64,000 nucleotides of DNA from Exiguobacterium undae DSM 14481 (GCF_000620805.1 NZ_KK211187.1:2218398-2282397), one strand, 5' to 3'. Counted from the first letter of the stretch, positions 1 through 8,636 are shown. The notes: generated from the letters alone by a model not told the origin. Numbers and translations: made by a program.

Positions 1-620
1 CCTTCTCCGTCCAGTCCATTGTTGACATCAATCACACGTCCGTTGAGGTGAGCCCCGACTGTAATTCCCCCACCCATATGGGCAACGATCAGCCGCAATT
101 GTTCATACGGTGTTTCGATATCCTTGGCATAGCGTTTTGCGACGGCCTTTTGATTCAAAGCATGAAAAATACTTTTCCGTTCAAGTTCAGGCAAGCCTGT
201 AATCCGGGCAATCGGTTCCAGTTCGTCCACGACGACCGGATCGACGATAAATGCCGGAATCGAGAGTGATTGGCCAATCTCATCAGCGAGCAGACCACCA
301 AGATTTGAAGCATGGACGCCAAACGTCCCGTTTAACAGATCGTCCCGCATCTCTTGATTGACTTGATAGGTTCCGCTGACGAGCGGACGAAGCAGACCGC
401 CACGCCCGACGATTGCCGTAAGCGCTTTCAATTCAATCCGTTCTTGTGCCAACACATCGAGGACGACTTGGCGTCTGATGTTCAGCTGATCTGAAAGCGG
501 TCCTCCGACCGCTTCAGCTGAATGGCGCAACGTTTTTGTAAACACTTGCTCTGTTCCATCAAAGATTCCGATTTTCGTTGAGGTTGAACCCGGATTGATG
601 GTTAAAATACGTTCGCTCAT
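1..620 (-). CDS. buk: Butyrate kinase, C-terminus cut by window edge
   Basis: Converts butyryl (or branched-chain acyl) phosphate plus ADP to the acid plus ATP, the last step after phosphate butyryltransferase. About 206 residues are visible. The start is [16 protein letters not shown], the N-terminal phosphate-binding motif of the acetate/butyrate kinase (ASKHA) family, and [13 protein letters not shown] near the visible end is the second nucleotide-binding motif. The ATG at 620 is preceded by a GAGGAGGAG ribosome-binding site. It follows the leucine dehydrogenase gene by 13 nt in the same operon (ptb-bcd-buk), as in Bacillus. The rest of the gene lies left of base 1. Assignment as Buk rather than acetate kinase rests on the operon and sequence style. 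Confidence 0.93.
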   Translation of the reverse strand, partial: MSERILTINPGSTSTKIGIFDGTEQVFTKTLRHSAEAVGGPLSDQLNIRRQVVLDVLAQERIELKALTAIVGRGGLLRPLVSGTYQVNQEMRDDLLNGTFGVHASNLGGLLADEIGQSLSIPAFIVDPVVVDELEPIARITGLPELERKSIFHALNQKAVAKRYAKDIETPYEQLRLIVAHMGGGITVGAHLNGRVIDVNNGLDGE

Positions 621-633
621 GAAACTCCTCCTC

Positions 634-1758
634 TTATCCGCGTGATCCCAGGATGTTTTTATCACGACGTAAAAACTGGCTCCGCGCACTGCCCATCGTC
701 GCAATCCGTTCTTCCGCCATTTTTTCTGCTGCCCGGTATGTCGGCAGATGATCACGTTTCGCGATCTCGATGACTTTTGAGACGGCATCATAGACAAGTT
801 CCACTTTTTTCATTGCCCGCTCGCGGTTGTACCCGTCGAGTTCATCGGCGACGTTAATGACACCACCCGCGTTGATGACGAAGTCCGGTGCGTAAAGAAT
901 TCCGCGTTCTTGTAACATGTCACCGTGACGGTCTTCTTTGAGCTGGTTGTTTGCTGCCCCGGCGATGATTTTAACTTTCAATTGCGGAATCGTCTCATCG
1001 TTGAGTGTTGCACCTAAGGCACATGGAGCAAAAATATCCGCATCGACGCTGTAGATTTCGTCCGGTCCGACGACAAGTGCGCCAAACGCTTCTTCCGCAC
1101 GGCGTAGAGCGTCTTGGTTGATGTCCGTGACAATCAGTTTTGCCCCTTCTTCATGCAAGTGGCGGCATAAGTTAAAGGCGACGTTCCCGACACCTTGAAT
1201 CGCAATCGTTTTACCACCCAACGAATCTGTACCATATACTTCTTTCGCTGCTGCCTTCATCCCGCGGTAAACGCCGTACGCCGTGACCGGTGACGGGTTG
1301 CCGCTCGAACCGAACGCCGGGCTGACTCCTGTTACGAAATCTGTCTCCATGTGGATGTAATCCATGTCGGCGACCGTCGTGTTGACGTCTTCCGCTGTAA
1401 TGTAACGACCGTTTAACGATTGGACGTAACGACCAAATGCGCGGAATAGCGCTTCTGATTTTTGTGTTTTCGCATCACCGATGATGACGGCTTTTCCACC
1501 GCCGAGGTTGAGTCCGGCTGCCGCGTTTTTATACGTCATTCCTTTTGCCAAACGAAGGGCGTCAATCAACGCTTCCTCGTCAGAGGCATAGTTCCACATA
1601 CGGAGTCCGCCGAGAGCCGGTCCGAGTGTCGTATCGTGAATGGCAATGATCGCTTTCAGACCTGAGACTTTATCATGGCAAAAGACGACCTGTTCATAAT
1701 CTTCCATCGTCATCGTTTCAAAGATACTGAATCGTGCTTCTACATTTGTTTCCACCAT
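634..1758 (-). CDS. bcd: Leucine dehydrogenase
   Basis: NAD-dependent oxidative deamination of leucine, valine and isoleucine to branched 2-oxo acids, in the cytosol. The protein has 374 residues. The dimerisation and substrate half carries [10 protein letters not shown] (catalytic Lys near residue 89, substrate Lys near 77), and the Rossmann half carries the dinucleotide motif GVGNVA at 189-194. I chose the ATG at 1758 because an AAGGGGG site sits just upstream; an upstream in-frame extension to 1821 overlaps ptb and lacks support. It lies 13 nt after ptb and supplies the keto acids whose acyl-CoAs ptb and buk convert to acids with ATP gain. Transcription probably starts at the sigma-54 promoter before ptb. 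Confidence 0.95.
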   Translation of the reverse strand: MVETNVEARFSIFETMTMEDYEQVVFCHDKVSGLKAIIAIHDTTLGPALGGLRMWNYASDEEALIDALRLAKGMTYKNAAAGLNLGGGKAVIIGDAKTQKSEALFRAFGRYVQSLNGRYITAEDVNTTVADMDYIHMETDFVTGVSPAFGSSGNPSPVTAYGVYRGMKAAAKEVYGTDSLGGKTIAIQGVGNVAFNLCRHLHEEGAKLIVTDINQDALRRAEEAFGALVVGPDEIYSVDADIFAPCALGATLNDETIPQLKVKIIAGAANNQLKEDRHGDMLQERGILYAPDFVINAGGVINVADELDGYNRERAMKKVELVYDAVSKVIEIAKRDHLPTYRAAEKMAEERIATMGSARSQFLRRDKNILGSRG

Positions 1759-1771
1759 TGTGAGTTCCCCC

Positions 1772-2692
1772 TTAGATTGTCTGCTTGATCTTTTTAGTTG
1801 GTTGCGCATTGAGTAAGGCAAAGGCCAAGGAATATAATTTTGCTTCTGCTGTATCGGCGCGACTCGTCAAGACAACGGGAGCCTTCGCCCCTACCAAGAT
1901 GGCAGCGACCGATGCATGTGCAAAATACATCAATGATTTATAAATCACGTTTCCGACTTCAATCTGAGGGACGACAAGAAGATCCGCTGCCCCCGCAACG
2001 TCTCCTGTCAGCCCCTTTTGCTTCGCCGCTTCTAAATTGACGGCATTGTCTAATGCAAGTGGACCGTCAATAAGGCAATCCTTAATCTGTCCGCGTCGAT
2101 TCATCTGTGTCAGCAAAGCGGCATCAATGGTCGCCTGCATGGTCGGATTGACGACTTCGACAGCCGCCAACACCGCCACTTTCGGTAATGTATACCCAAT
2201 CGCCCGCAGTGCCGTTACACCGTTTTCGATGATATGGACTTTATCTTCCAGTGTCGGAGCAATGTGAATGGCTGCATCCGTCAGCCCAATCGCCGTGTCA
2301 CGCCCTGGTACTTCAAACAGGGCGACATGGGACAAGACGTTGCCTGACCGTAAACCGGTTTCTTTGTTCAGAACGGCTTTCATGAACGTTGCCGTCGGAA
2401 CAAGCCCTTTCATCAAGACATCCGCATCCCCTTTACGCACAGCATAAGCTGCCCGTTCTGCGGCTTCTTGAGCTGTTGCTGTGTGTGTGATGACGAATTG
2501 GGATTCATCCAATCGCCGGTCGTGAATCATCTGTTGAATCCGTGTCGCATCCCCGAACAAATGAAAACGAGCCAACTCATTTTCGATTGCAAGCGACACT
2601 GCATCCATGACTTCCTCATCGTCCGCTGAGGCGATGGCTACAACGGAATCCTCCAGACGTGCTGCTTGCTGGACCATTACATCAAATCTCAA
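1772..2692 (-). CDS. ptb: Phosphate butyryltransferase
   Basis: Transfers the acyl group from butyryl- or branched-chain acyl-CoA to phosphate. It has 306 residues, the usual length, with the PTA/PTB fold throughout (for example [18 protein letters not shown] and the C-terminal [21 protein letters not shown] stretch typical of this family). The start is a TTG at 2692, placed 6 nt after a GGGGGG-rich Shine-Dalgarno; the next ATG, five codons later, has no site. First gene of ptb-bcd-buk. A sigma-54 promoter ends about 26 nt upstream of the TTG, so the operon should depend on BkdR and RpoN. Confidence 0.94.
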   Translation of the reverse strand: MRFDVMVQQAARLEDSVVAIASADDEEVMDAVSLAIENELARFHLFGDATRIQQMIHDRRLDESQFVITHTATAQEAAERAAYAVRKGDADVLMKGLVPTATFMKAVLNKETGLRSGNVLSHVALFEVPGRDTAIGLTDAAIHIAPTLEDKVHIIENGVTALRAIGYTLPKVAVLAAVEVVNPTMQATIDAALLTQMNRRGQIKDCLIDGPLALDNAVNLEAAKQKGLTGDVAGAADLLVVPQIEVGNVIYKSLMYFAHASVAAILVGAKAPVVLTSRADTAEAKLYSLAFALLNAQPTKKIKQTI

Positions 2693-2728
2693 CTTATTCC
2701 CCCCTCACCTGTCGTTCTTTTATTTACT

Positions 2729-2744
2729 AGCAATTTTCGTGCCA
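2729..2744 (-). promoter_or_regulatory. Sigma-54 (-24/-12) promoter of ptb-bcd-buk
   Basis: The minus strand reads TGGCACGAAAATTGCT, an exact match to the RpoN consensus TGGCAC-N5-TTGCW. Transcription would start near 2718, giving a leader of about 25 nt before the ptb TTG. The adjacent upstream gene encodes a sigma-54 activator, which matches the promoter class. Confidence 0.9.
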
Positions 2745-2785
2745 AACCATAATGCTTGTCATGTCTGTCTTCTTCTTCTTTAATT

Positions 2786-2834
2786 TTGCATGGTTTTGCA
2801 CTTTTTGCAATATCTTGCACGCAAAAATATGCAA
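2786..2834. promoter_or_regulatory. Probable BkdR upstream activating sequence (phased TTGCA repeats)
   Basis: Between the bkdR stop and the -24 element, TTGCA pentamers (or the complement TGCAA) occur at 2786, 2796, 2805/2806, 2815 and 2830. The first four are spaced 9-10 bp apart, so they face the same side of the helix; TTGCACTTTTTGCAA at 2796-2810 is an inverted repeat. The array sits roughly 40-90 bp upstream of the -24 box, a suitable place for an enhancer-binding protein. That BkdR is the binder is inferred. Confidence 0.6.
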
Positions 2835-2835
2835 T

Positions 2836-4491
2836 TCAGCATTGAATGTTAAACCGTTCGACTTTGTAATACAGTGCCCGCAAGGAGATGCCGAGTTGTT
2901 TGGCGGCTTCCGTTTTATTTCCGTTGACGGCTTCGAGCGCCTCCCGGATCAACTGTTCCTCTACATAAGACATCTCGTCAGACAAGTGTTTGATTTCTTT
3001 TTTTGGACGTTCCGACCGTTTCGGTGTCGTCGGAACAACAAGTTGTAAATGTCCTTTGCGCAAGACCCGTTCTGCTTTATCCGTAAAGATCAAGGCGCGC
3101 CCGATGACGTTTTCCAATTCGCGCACGTTGCCTTTCCACGTCTGTTTTCGAATCGCTTCAAACGCATCTTCTGAAATCCGTTCGACCGTCCGACCATAAC
3201 TTTGATTGAGTTTTCGCAGTAAATGCGTCGACAGTGGAGATAAATCATCTGGACGTTCCCGTAAAGCCGGTATGTGAATCGGCAAGCGGTTGATCCGGTA
3301 ATACAAATCTTCCCGAAATTCACCGGTGATGATTTTTTGTTCTAAATTGGCATTGGTCGCCGCAATGATGCGGACGTCGACCGGAATCGCTTTTGTCCCT
3401 CCGACCCGGACGACCTCATTTTCTTGCAGGACACGCAACAATTTGGCCTGGACATCGAGCGGTAATTCTCCAATCTCGTCTAAGAACAAAGACCCGCCGT
3501 GGGCTTCTTCAAAGTATCCCCGTTTCCCCCCGCGGCGTGCACCGGAAAAAGCTCCCTCTTCATAACCAAACAATTCGCTTTCAAGCAGACTCGGCGCAAT
3601 CGCTGCACAATTGACCCGGACAAACTGTTCATATTTCCGGTCACTGGCTGCATGAATCGCATGGGCAAACAATTCTTTACCCGTTCCGGATTCACCACGA
3701 ATCAAGACATTGACCGGCATCGTCGCTGCTAATTTGGCTTGATCCACGACAAAACGCATCGGTTCGCTTTCCGCGATGATGTCGTCAAACGTATATTTCG
3801 CTTCGAGTGTCCGGATTTTTTGACGGGCCGCTTTCAGTTCTTTTGCCAATGCTTTCATCTCGGATATATCCCGGATGACGCCGACTGATCCCCTGACCTG
3901 TCCGTCGACGACGACCGGCGCCGCATTGACGATGATGTCGCGCCGGTCCTGGCCAATCTTCATCCGTGCATCGCGGACGTTCTCCCCCGTTTCGAGTACA
4001 CGCAAATGGACTGATTCTTGCATCCCGATATCGGCACTGGCGGGTTTTCCGATGACATCCTGCTCCGTGTAGCCTGTCATGCGGGTATAGGCCGGATTGA
4101 TCAACATTGTTTCACCGGCTTGGTCGGCAACTGAGATCGCCTCACTTGTACAATAAATGATCGCTTCTAACATCCGCTCTTTTTCTGCAAGACGCTCGAG
4201 CAGGACACGAACGAATTCTCCCGGCAAAACAGCAGCCTGCGGGAAAAACTGGATCAATTGCTCCAGGACACCTTGTTCTCCTGTCGCATCAATAATAAAG
4301 TCAATATCCGTTCCTTGAAAAGCAGTCCATGTCGTTTCGACACGAATCTGTCCTCGTTTCGCAAGTTTTATTCCTGCGGCTTGTTCATTCGAGTCGACGA
4401 CCCCGATGACCGTCAACAAAGGGGAACGCTGAAATGCATGAAGCACTTCGGTTCCTCCCTGCCCCGCACCAACAATCAATAGATGATGCAT
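2836..4491 (-). CDS. bkdR: Sigma-54-dependent transcriptional activator of branched-chain keto-acid genes
   Basis: Enhancer-binding protein of 551 residues. Order of domains: an N-terminal Rossmann-like segment (LIVGAGQGGTEVL, residues 5-17), a PAS domain (about 105-210), a short coiled linker, the AAA+ domain (Walker A GESGTGKE at 266-273, Walker B GGSLFLDEI at 332-340), and a C-terminal Fis-type helix-turn-helix (KTEAAKQLGISLRALYYKV). The sigma-54 contact loop is GAFSGA at 313-318, a Ser variant of the usual GAFTGA. The ATG at 4491 has a GGGGGAATC site upstream. It is followed directly by the TTGCA array and the sigma-54 promoter of ptb, so it most likely activates that operon. The ligand sensed by the PAS and Rossmann parts cannot be read from sequence. 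Confidence 0.93.
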   Translation of the reverse strand: MHHLLIVGAGQGGTEVLHAFQRSPLLTVIGVVDSNEQAAGIKLAKRGQIRVETTWTAFQGTDIDFIIDATGEQGVLEQLIQFFPQAAVLPGEFVRVLLERLAEKERMLEAIIYCTSEAISVADQAGETMLINPAYTRMTGYTEQDVIGKPASADIGMQESVHLRVLETGENVRDARMKIGQDRRDIIVNAAPVVVDGQVRGSVGVIRDISEMKALAKELKAARQKIRTLEAKYTFDDIIAESEPMRFVVDQAKLAATMPVNVLIRGESGTGKELFAHAIHAASDRKYEQFVRVNCAAIAPSLLESELFGYEEGAFSGARRGGKRGYFEEAHGGSLFLDEIGELPLDVQAKLLRVLQENEVVRVGGTKAIPVDVRIIAATNANLEQKIITGEFREDLYYRINRLPIHIPALRERPDDLSPLSTHLLRKLNQSYGRTVERISEDAFEAIRKQTWKGNVRELENVIGRALIFTDKAERVLRKGHLQLVVPTTPKRSERPKKEIKHLSDEMSYVEEQLIREALEAVNGNKTEAAKQLGISLRALYYKVERFNIQC

Positions 4492-4612
4492 TTTGATTCC
4501 CCCTTTGAAACTGCTTACACCTTTATCCTACCTGTATTAAAACAGGAGGGCAAATCCAATTCGCAGTCCTGTTCATTTTCTGATACAATACGCTTGGAAA
4601 GGGGTCACAATC

Positions 4613-4873
4613 ATGCGAATCATCGGTTTATTATCTTTATTCATTCCCGGCGTCATCGGTGCAATCGGCATCAAGCTGATGCGGGACAGTGTGTTCTTAA
4701 AAGCCCAGTTCCCCTTCCGGTATCTCGGGGATTCTGCCTATGTATATGTGTTACAAGGTTTCACCGGATTAGTCTTGGCCATTGGCGGGATTGGTTTTGT
4801 GGCCGGTTACGTCTTTTATCGCGACCGTAAGCGAGGAAAAGTATCGGATCGTTATCAAAACCCCAAAAAATAA
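4613..4873 (+). CDS. yqzF: DUF2627 small membrane protein (YqzF-like)
   Basis: An 86-residue protein of unknown function with two hydrophobic segments (about residues 4-20 and 45-68) and a basic cytoplasmic tail ending RKRGKVSDRYQNPKK. Sequence and position next to bkdR match B. subtilis YqzF (DUF2627). The ATG at 4613 follows GAAAGGGG. It is transcribed divergently from bkdR and ends just before the shared bidirectional terminator at 4881-4925, facing the large RNA gene head-on. No function can be inferred beyond membrane location. Confidence 0.88.
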   Translation: MRIIGLLSLFIPGVIGAIGIKLMRDSVFLKAQFPFRYLGDSAYVYVLQGFTGLVLAIGGIGFVAGYVFYRDRKRGKVSDRYQNPKK

Positions 4874-4880
4874 GCACACA

Positions 4881-4925
4881 AAAAGGTCCCCATCTCTTGA
4901 ACTCATTTCAAGCGCGGGACCTTTT
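4881..4925. terminator. Bidirectional intrinsic terminator (yqzF / large RNA)
   Basis: AAAAGGTCCC pairs with GGGACCTTTT, with an inner CTTGAA/TTCAAG stem (4896-4912). The T-runs at both ends let it serve yqzF on the plus strand and the large RNA on the minus strand. Confidence 0.88.
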
Positions 4926-5467
4926 ATTCATATAAAGTTGGTTTCACTTACGGATGAACTCCTCTCATAGTAGAACTATTCGTGTACTTCAAAACCATAG
5001 GTGGTCCTCTTAATGAAGAGGTTGAAAGAAATCAGATCTGGCTATCGAGCGATCGATAGAAAGATGAAGCTACTCCATCATCTGACTTTACTTGGACCTA
5101 GGTGAAGCATAATGTCATCCGCTTAACGCAGTCGATCATTCGGTTGCTAACATTCACTGCTAGACAACACTCCTTTTCACGAACTGTACTTGTTGCTGGT
5201 CGTGCTTGGTGTTCGTATTGCTGTGGACGTTTAATTTACGTTACCTTCCACTTTTCCCTTGCTTCGAAATCGTGGAGTCTCACATCGATTCGAGATGTCT
5301 CATCTGGAAAAGACATGAAGTGCCTTGGTATGACGTACTACCAAGAGAATGTCGTCCTTCATTCTTGAGCCGTTTACAGGTGGCGTCCTGAGATGATGGG
5401 TGTTGAACGGTTTTCCGGGAACCAGTTCGACTCGACGTTCATCTGACGTCTTTCCAAATCATTTGGT
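4881..5467 (-). ncRNA. Candidate large structured non-coding RNA, about 590 nt
   Basis: A 735-bp gap between yqzF and spo0A holds no ORF with a ribosome-binding site but has a complete transcription unit on the minus strand: promoter at 5474-5501 and terminator at 4881-4925. The predicted transcript is dense in exact local hairpins. On plus coordinates these include 5454-5466 (CCAAATGATTTGG), 5434-5450, 5405-5428, 5345-5364, 5324-5345, 5282-5298, 5223-5250, 5147-5163, 5064-5079, 5042-5059 (CTATCGAGCGATCGATAG) and 5006-5021. It does not match the landmarks of RNase P RNA, tmRNA, SRP RNA or 6S RNA that I know. Size and its place in the ispA-dxs-recN-spo0A chromosomal neighbourhood recall OLE RNA, but I cannot confirm OLE motifs, and the OLE partner gene oapA is not in this window. 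Treat it as an unassigned structured RNA. Confidence 0.72.
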
Positions 5468-5473
5468 ACCTTT

Positions 5474-5501
5474 ATTATAACAAACATTTTAGTTTATGCA
5501 A
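5474..5501 (-). promoter_or_regulatory. Promoter of the large RNA gene
   Basis: On the minus strand TTGCAT (5496-5501) is followed after 16 bp by a perfect TATAAT (5474-5479), predicting a start near 5467. It lies immediately downstream of the spo0A terminator, so the RNA is expressed independently of spo0A. Confidence 0.82.
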
Positions 5502-5540
5502 CATTTATTTAATGAATATTCAGTCTTTTTTACAAATGAA

Positions 5541-5585
5541 AAACAAGCGGTTGCCTCGAACCTGTTTTGTCCGAAGCAACCGCTT
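5541..5585 (-). terminator. Intrinsic terminator of spo0A
   Basis: AAGCGGTTGC (5546-5555) pairs with GCAACCGCTT (5576-5585), followed on the minus strand by a T-rich tract. It insulates spo0A from the large RNA gene. Confidence 0.85.
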
Positions 5586-5609
5586 ATTTCAATACGTCCT
5601 TCATCGTGT

Positions 5610-6323
5610 TCACGATCCATTCATATGGTTCGAGACGTACGAGATGAACTCTGAGTTTTTGGGACTTTTTTGTTGTTCGATCCGCCCGGCGAATAAACTG
5701 TTTTCACTCATGCCTTCTTTCCACGCGGACTTGATGGCATGGCGCATCGCCCGTTCGACACGCGACGATGTCGTCTGATGTTTTTTGGCGATCATCGGAT
5801 ACAGTTCTTTTGTGATCAATCCAAGTAAATCTTCCCGCTCGAGTACCATCAAGACCGCATCCTTCAGATACGTGAACCCTTTAATGTGCGGAGCAATCCC
5901 GATTTCCCGTAAAGTCGTCCCGACTTTTGATTCGACGGGTTCCGGCTGCGTCGACTGCACACCGTTGATGACAAGACGGATTTTATTGACCAACTGATCC
6001 AGACTGAACGGCTTCAATAAAAAGTAAGCGGCCCCGAGGGAAACAGCTTGTTGCGACACTTCGTCCTTGCCAAATGCACTCAACATGATGACAGCGGGAC
6101 TGCTTTTATGCTTCATCAAAGCTTCGAGAACTCCGAGCCCATCCAGATGCGGCATGATGATGTCTAGTAACAGCACATCGGTTTCCACCTGTTCTAATTT
6201 TTCAAGGCAGCTTTCGCCGTTATATGCGACGCATACAACTTCCATGTCTTCTTGCGCAGAGAGATGCTGGCGAATCAATTCGACCATTTCTCGGTTGTCG
6301 TCCGCTATGCCGACTCTAATCAA
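5610..6323 (-). CDS. spo0A: Response regulator Spo0A
   Basis: Master response regulator of the stationary phase and sporulation phosphorelay. It has 237 residues: receiver domain 1-120 with acidic pair D8/D9, phospho-acceptor Asp54 in LLLDIIMPHLDG and the conserved LKPF lysine, then the Spo0A C-terminal DNA-binding domain with the recognition helix TTSSRVERAMRHAIKSAW, near identical to Bacillus. The start is a TTG at 6323, only 3 nt after the recN stop, with GGGGTG as the ribosome-binding site, so translation is probably coupled to recN. In spore-formers spoIVB separates recN from spo0A; here it is absent. Spo0A looks functional, suggesting it controls non-sporulation processes. Confidence 0.95.
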   Translation of the reverse strand: MIRVGIADDNREMVELIRQHLSAQEDMEVVCVAYNGESCLEKLEQVETDVLLLDIIMPHLDGLGVLEALMKHKSSPAVIMLSAFGKDEVSQQAVSLGAAYFLLKPFSLDQLVNKIRLVINGVQSTQPEPVESKVGTTLREIGIAPHIKGFTYLKDAVLMVLEREDLLGLITKELYPMIAKKHQTTSSRVERAMRHAIKSAWKEGMSENSLFAGRIEQQKSPKNSEFISYVSNHMNGS

Positions 6324-6326
6324 TCG

Positions 6327-8033
6327 TTACACCCCATTTTTAAGCGATTCCTTCATGTTCATTGCCTGTTCCATCAATTCCTCGGCATGACGCAACGTCA
6401 AATCCGTCATATGTGTCCCGGAAATCATGCGTCCAAGCTCATTGCCGCGTTCCGAATCCGTCAGGACATTCACTTGTGTCGTCGTCCGGTCTGTTTCTTC
6501 GATTTTACGGATATACAGATGTTGGTCCGCAATCGAAGCCACTTGTGGCAAGTGGGTGATACACAGTACCTGGCTGTCGATCGACAGACGATAGATTTTT
6601 TCGGCCATCGCTTGTGCGACCCGTCCGGATACCCCTGTGTCGACTTCATCAAAGATGATGGACGCCACACCGACCGAACGCGAGAAAATTGATTTCAAAC
6701 CAAGCATGATCCGTGATAATTCTCCGCCGGATGCAACTTTCCCAAGTGACTTAAACGGCTCTCCCGCATTGGTCATGATATAGAACTCAACGAAATCAAT
6801 TCCGTTTCTCCGTAAGACCGGTGTTTTTCCGTCTTGCAGGAAACGAATCTCAAATCGTGCCTTCTCCATGTACAATTGCCGTAATTCGAGATGGATCGCC
6901 TCTCCCAAAAGGAGCGCTGCCTGGCGACGGGCTTGCGACAGTTCGCCGCCGATCTCAAACAGTTCCGACTCCAGTTGTTCGACTTCCGTCTTCAGTTTCT
7001 CAATCCGTTCGTCCCGGTTCGTCATCGTGTCCAGTTCGACACTGATTTTTTTGCCATAGGCGATGACTTCTTCGATCGTCGCTCCGTATTTTCGTTTCAA
7101 TTGCTGGAAAACGGATAACCGCAGTTCAATCTCATCCAACCGGTTCGAATCGAACTCCAGTGTCTCGAGTTGGTCGCGAATCGCATAGCCGACTTCCTCT
7201 AACGCATAAAACGCATTGGCCAGTGTATCGCTTTGTCCGGAGAACTCTTCATCGATGCTTGATGCTTGCTGGAGCTCACGCATCGCATCCCCGACTGAGT
7301 CAATCCCCCGCCGTTCGTCATGCAACGCGTCATAGGCAGCACTCAAGGACGCATGCAGCTTCTCGAAGTTCGCCAACCGATTCCGTTCGCTCAACAGATC
7401 TTCTTCTTCCCCTTTTCGGAGTTTCGCACTGTCGATTTCTTCTGTCTGAAAGGACAAGAGATCAATCCGTTGTGCGAGTTCCTGCTCACTTTGCGCCAAT
7501 GCCTGCAACGCGTCCCGCTTTTCTTCGTACTGCTCAAACCGTGCTTGATAACGCTCGAGAATCGGTGTGATCGTCTCCTGACCAAAATCATCAAGAATCG
7601 TCTGATGGTACGTACTCTCCATCAAATGCTGATGTTCATGCTGACCGTGTAGATCGACCAGAACCCGTCCGAATTCGCGTAAAATCGTTAATGTCACGAG
7701 TTTATGATTCACCCGGCAGACGCTTTTACCGGAAGCAAACAGGTCCCGTCGCAAGATGATCATGCCGTCTTCCATGTCAATGCCGTATTCCTCTGCCAAC
7801 GTATACGCCATATGACCGTCTTCAATCATGAACAGACCTTCGAGTTCCGCTTTGTCTTCACCATACCGGACGAACTCGGCAGAACCACGTCCACCAATCA
7901 ATAACCCGATTGCGTCAAGAACAATCGATTTCCCGGCTCCGGTTTCTCCGGTCAAGACGGTCATTCCTTTTTTAAAATCGATTTGCAGTTGGTCAATGAT
8001 TGCAAATTGTTTAATCGATAATTCAGCTAACAT
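6327..8033 (-). CDS. recN: DNA repair protein RecN
   Basis: SMC-like ATPase acting early at DNA double-strand breaks. It has 568 residues: N-terminal ATPase half with Walker A GETGAGKS at 29-36, a long central coiled coil (about 160-360), and the C-terminal half with LSRIMLGL signature and IIFDEVDTGVSG Walker B/D-loop. The length is normal. The ATG at 8033 follows AAGGAGTTG. It lies 12 nt after argR and 3 nt before spo0A, so argR-recN-spo0A form one operon, as in Bacillus minus spoIVB. Confidence 0.96.
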   Translation of the reverse strand: MLAELSIKQFAIIDQLQIDFKKGMTVLTGETGAGKSIVLDAIGLLIGGRGSAEFVRYGEDKAELEGLFMIEDGHMAYTLAEEYGIDMEDGMIILRRDLFASGKSVCRVNHKLVTLTILREFGRVLVDLHGQHEHQHLMESTYHQTILDDFGQETITPILERYQARFEQYEEKRDALQALAQSEQELAQRIDLLSFQTEEIDSAKLRKGEEEDLLSERNRLANFEKLHASLSAAYDALHDERRGIDSVGDAMRELQQASSIDEEFSGQSDTLANAFYALEEVGYAIRDQLETLEFDSNRLDEIELRLSVFQQLKRKYGATIEEVIAYGKKISVELDTMTNRDERIEKLKTEVEQLESELFEIGGELSQARRQAALLLGEAIHLELRQLYMEKARFEIRFLQDGKTPVLRRNGIDFVEFYIMTNAGEPFKSLGKVASGGELSRIMLGLKSIFSRSVGVASIIFDEVDTGVSGRVAQAMAEKIYRLSIDSQVLCITHLPQVASIADQHLYIRKIEETDRTTTQVNVLTDSERGNELGRMISGTHMTDLTLRHAEELMEQAMNMKESLKNGV

Positions 8034-8045
8034 CGTGTCAACTCC

Positions 8046-8495
8046 TTAAAGCATCCCTAAGATACGTTCCGTCACTTCTTCTGCCGCTTCTTCACTCCGT
8101 GCAATCATCAGGATTGTATCATCTCCGCACACTGTCCCGAGGAGCTCCGTCCAATTCAGATGATCAAGCAGCACACCCAGTGCATTTGCATTGCCCGGCA
8201 ATACATGCATGACGATCAAATTTTGAGCAGAGTCAATCGAGATAAAGCTGTCCCCGAGCAAGCGACGTAACTTTCCTAATGGATTAAAACGCTGATCAGC
8301 GGGCAGACTGTATTTATAACGACCGTCGTTGAGCGGTACTTTAACAAGGTGTAATTCCTTGATGTCCCGTGAAACAGTCGCTTGCGTTACTTTATATCCT
8401 GCATTTCGAAGCTCTTCCACCAATTCATCCTGTGTCTCGATTTCCGACTGCGTAATGATTTCCCGAATCTTGATTAACCGTTGCCCCTTTGTCAT
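8046..8495 (-). CDS. argR: Arginine repressor ArgR/AhrC
   Basis: Hexameric arginine-responsive regulator of arginine synthesis and breakdown genes. It has 149 residues: N-terminal winged helix (about 1-70, [11 protein letters not shown]... and [13 protein letters not shown]) and C-terminal oligomerisation/arginine-binding domain with [14 protein letters not shown], whose GDD pair contacts arginine. The ATG at 8495 follows a GTGAGGTG site. First gene of argR-recN-spo0A; a TACAAT -10-like box lies at 8529-8534, downstream of the tlyA terminator. Confidence 0.95.
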   Translation of the reverse strand: MTKGQRLIKIREIITQSEIETQDELVEELRNAGYKVTQATVSRDIKELHLVKVPLNDGRYKYSLPADQRFNPLGKLRRLLGDSFISIDSAQNLIVMHVLPGNANALGVLLDHLNWTELLGTVCGDDTILMIARSEEAAEEVTERILGML

Positions 8496-8586
8496 CCTTG
8501 CACCTCACAGTTTTTCTTCACTGATACTATTGTAATCCAATAATTCGACAAAAGTCCATGCTTGCCCTTTTATTGAACTGAAATCA

Positions 8587-8621
8587 AAAGCAGACTCCAT
8601 CATCATGACGAAGTCTGCTTT
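8587..8621 (-). terminator. Intrinsic terminator after tlyA
   Basis: AAAGCAGACT (8587-8596) pairs with AGTCTGCTTT (8612-8621), followed by T's on the minus strand. It separates dxs-tlyA from argR-recN-spo0A. Confidence 0.82.
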
Positions 8622-8636
8622 CGGATTAATTCGATC

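Noticed and set aside
1759-1821. N-terminal extension of leucine dehydrogenase
   Set aside because: It overlaps the end of ptb, and a good ribosome-binding site precedes the internal ATG at 1758, which fits the family N-terminus.
2752-3048. Plus-strand ORF covering the ptb promoter and the end of bkdR
   Set aside because: It crosses the sigma-54 promoter region and runs antisense to bkdR; low-complexity Phe-rich translation and no ribosome-binding site.
5102-5368. Open frames of 60-90 codons on the plus strand inside the 4881-5467 gap
   Set aside because: No ribosome-binding site, cysteine- and serine-rich random-looking translation, and the stretch is fully explained by a minus-strand structured RNA.
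4881-5467. RNase P RNA, tmRNA, SRP RNA or 6S RNA
   Set aside because: Conserved sequence landmarks of these RNAs that I know (for example the GAGGAAAGTCC core of RNase P or a tmRNA tag and CCA-type ends) are not present, and the length does not fit 6S or SRP RNA.
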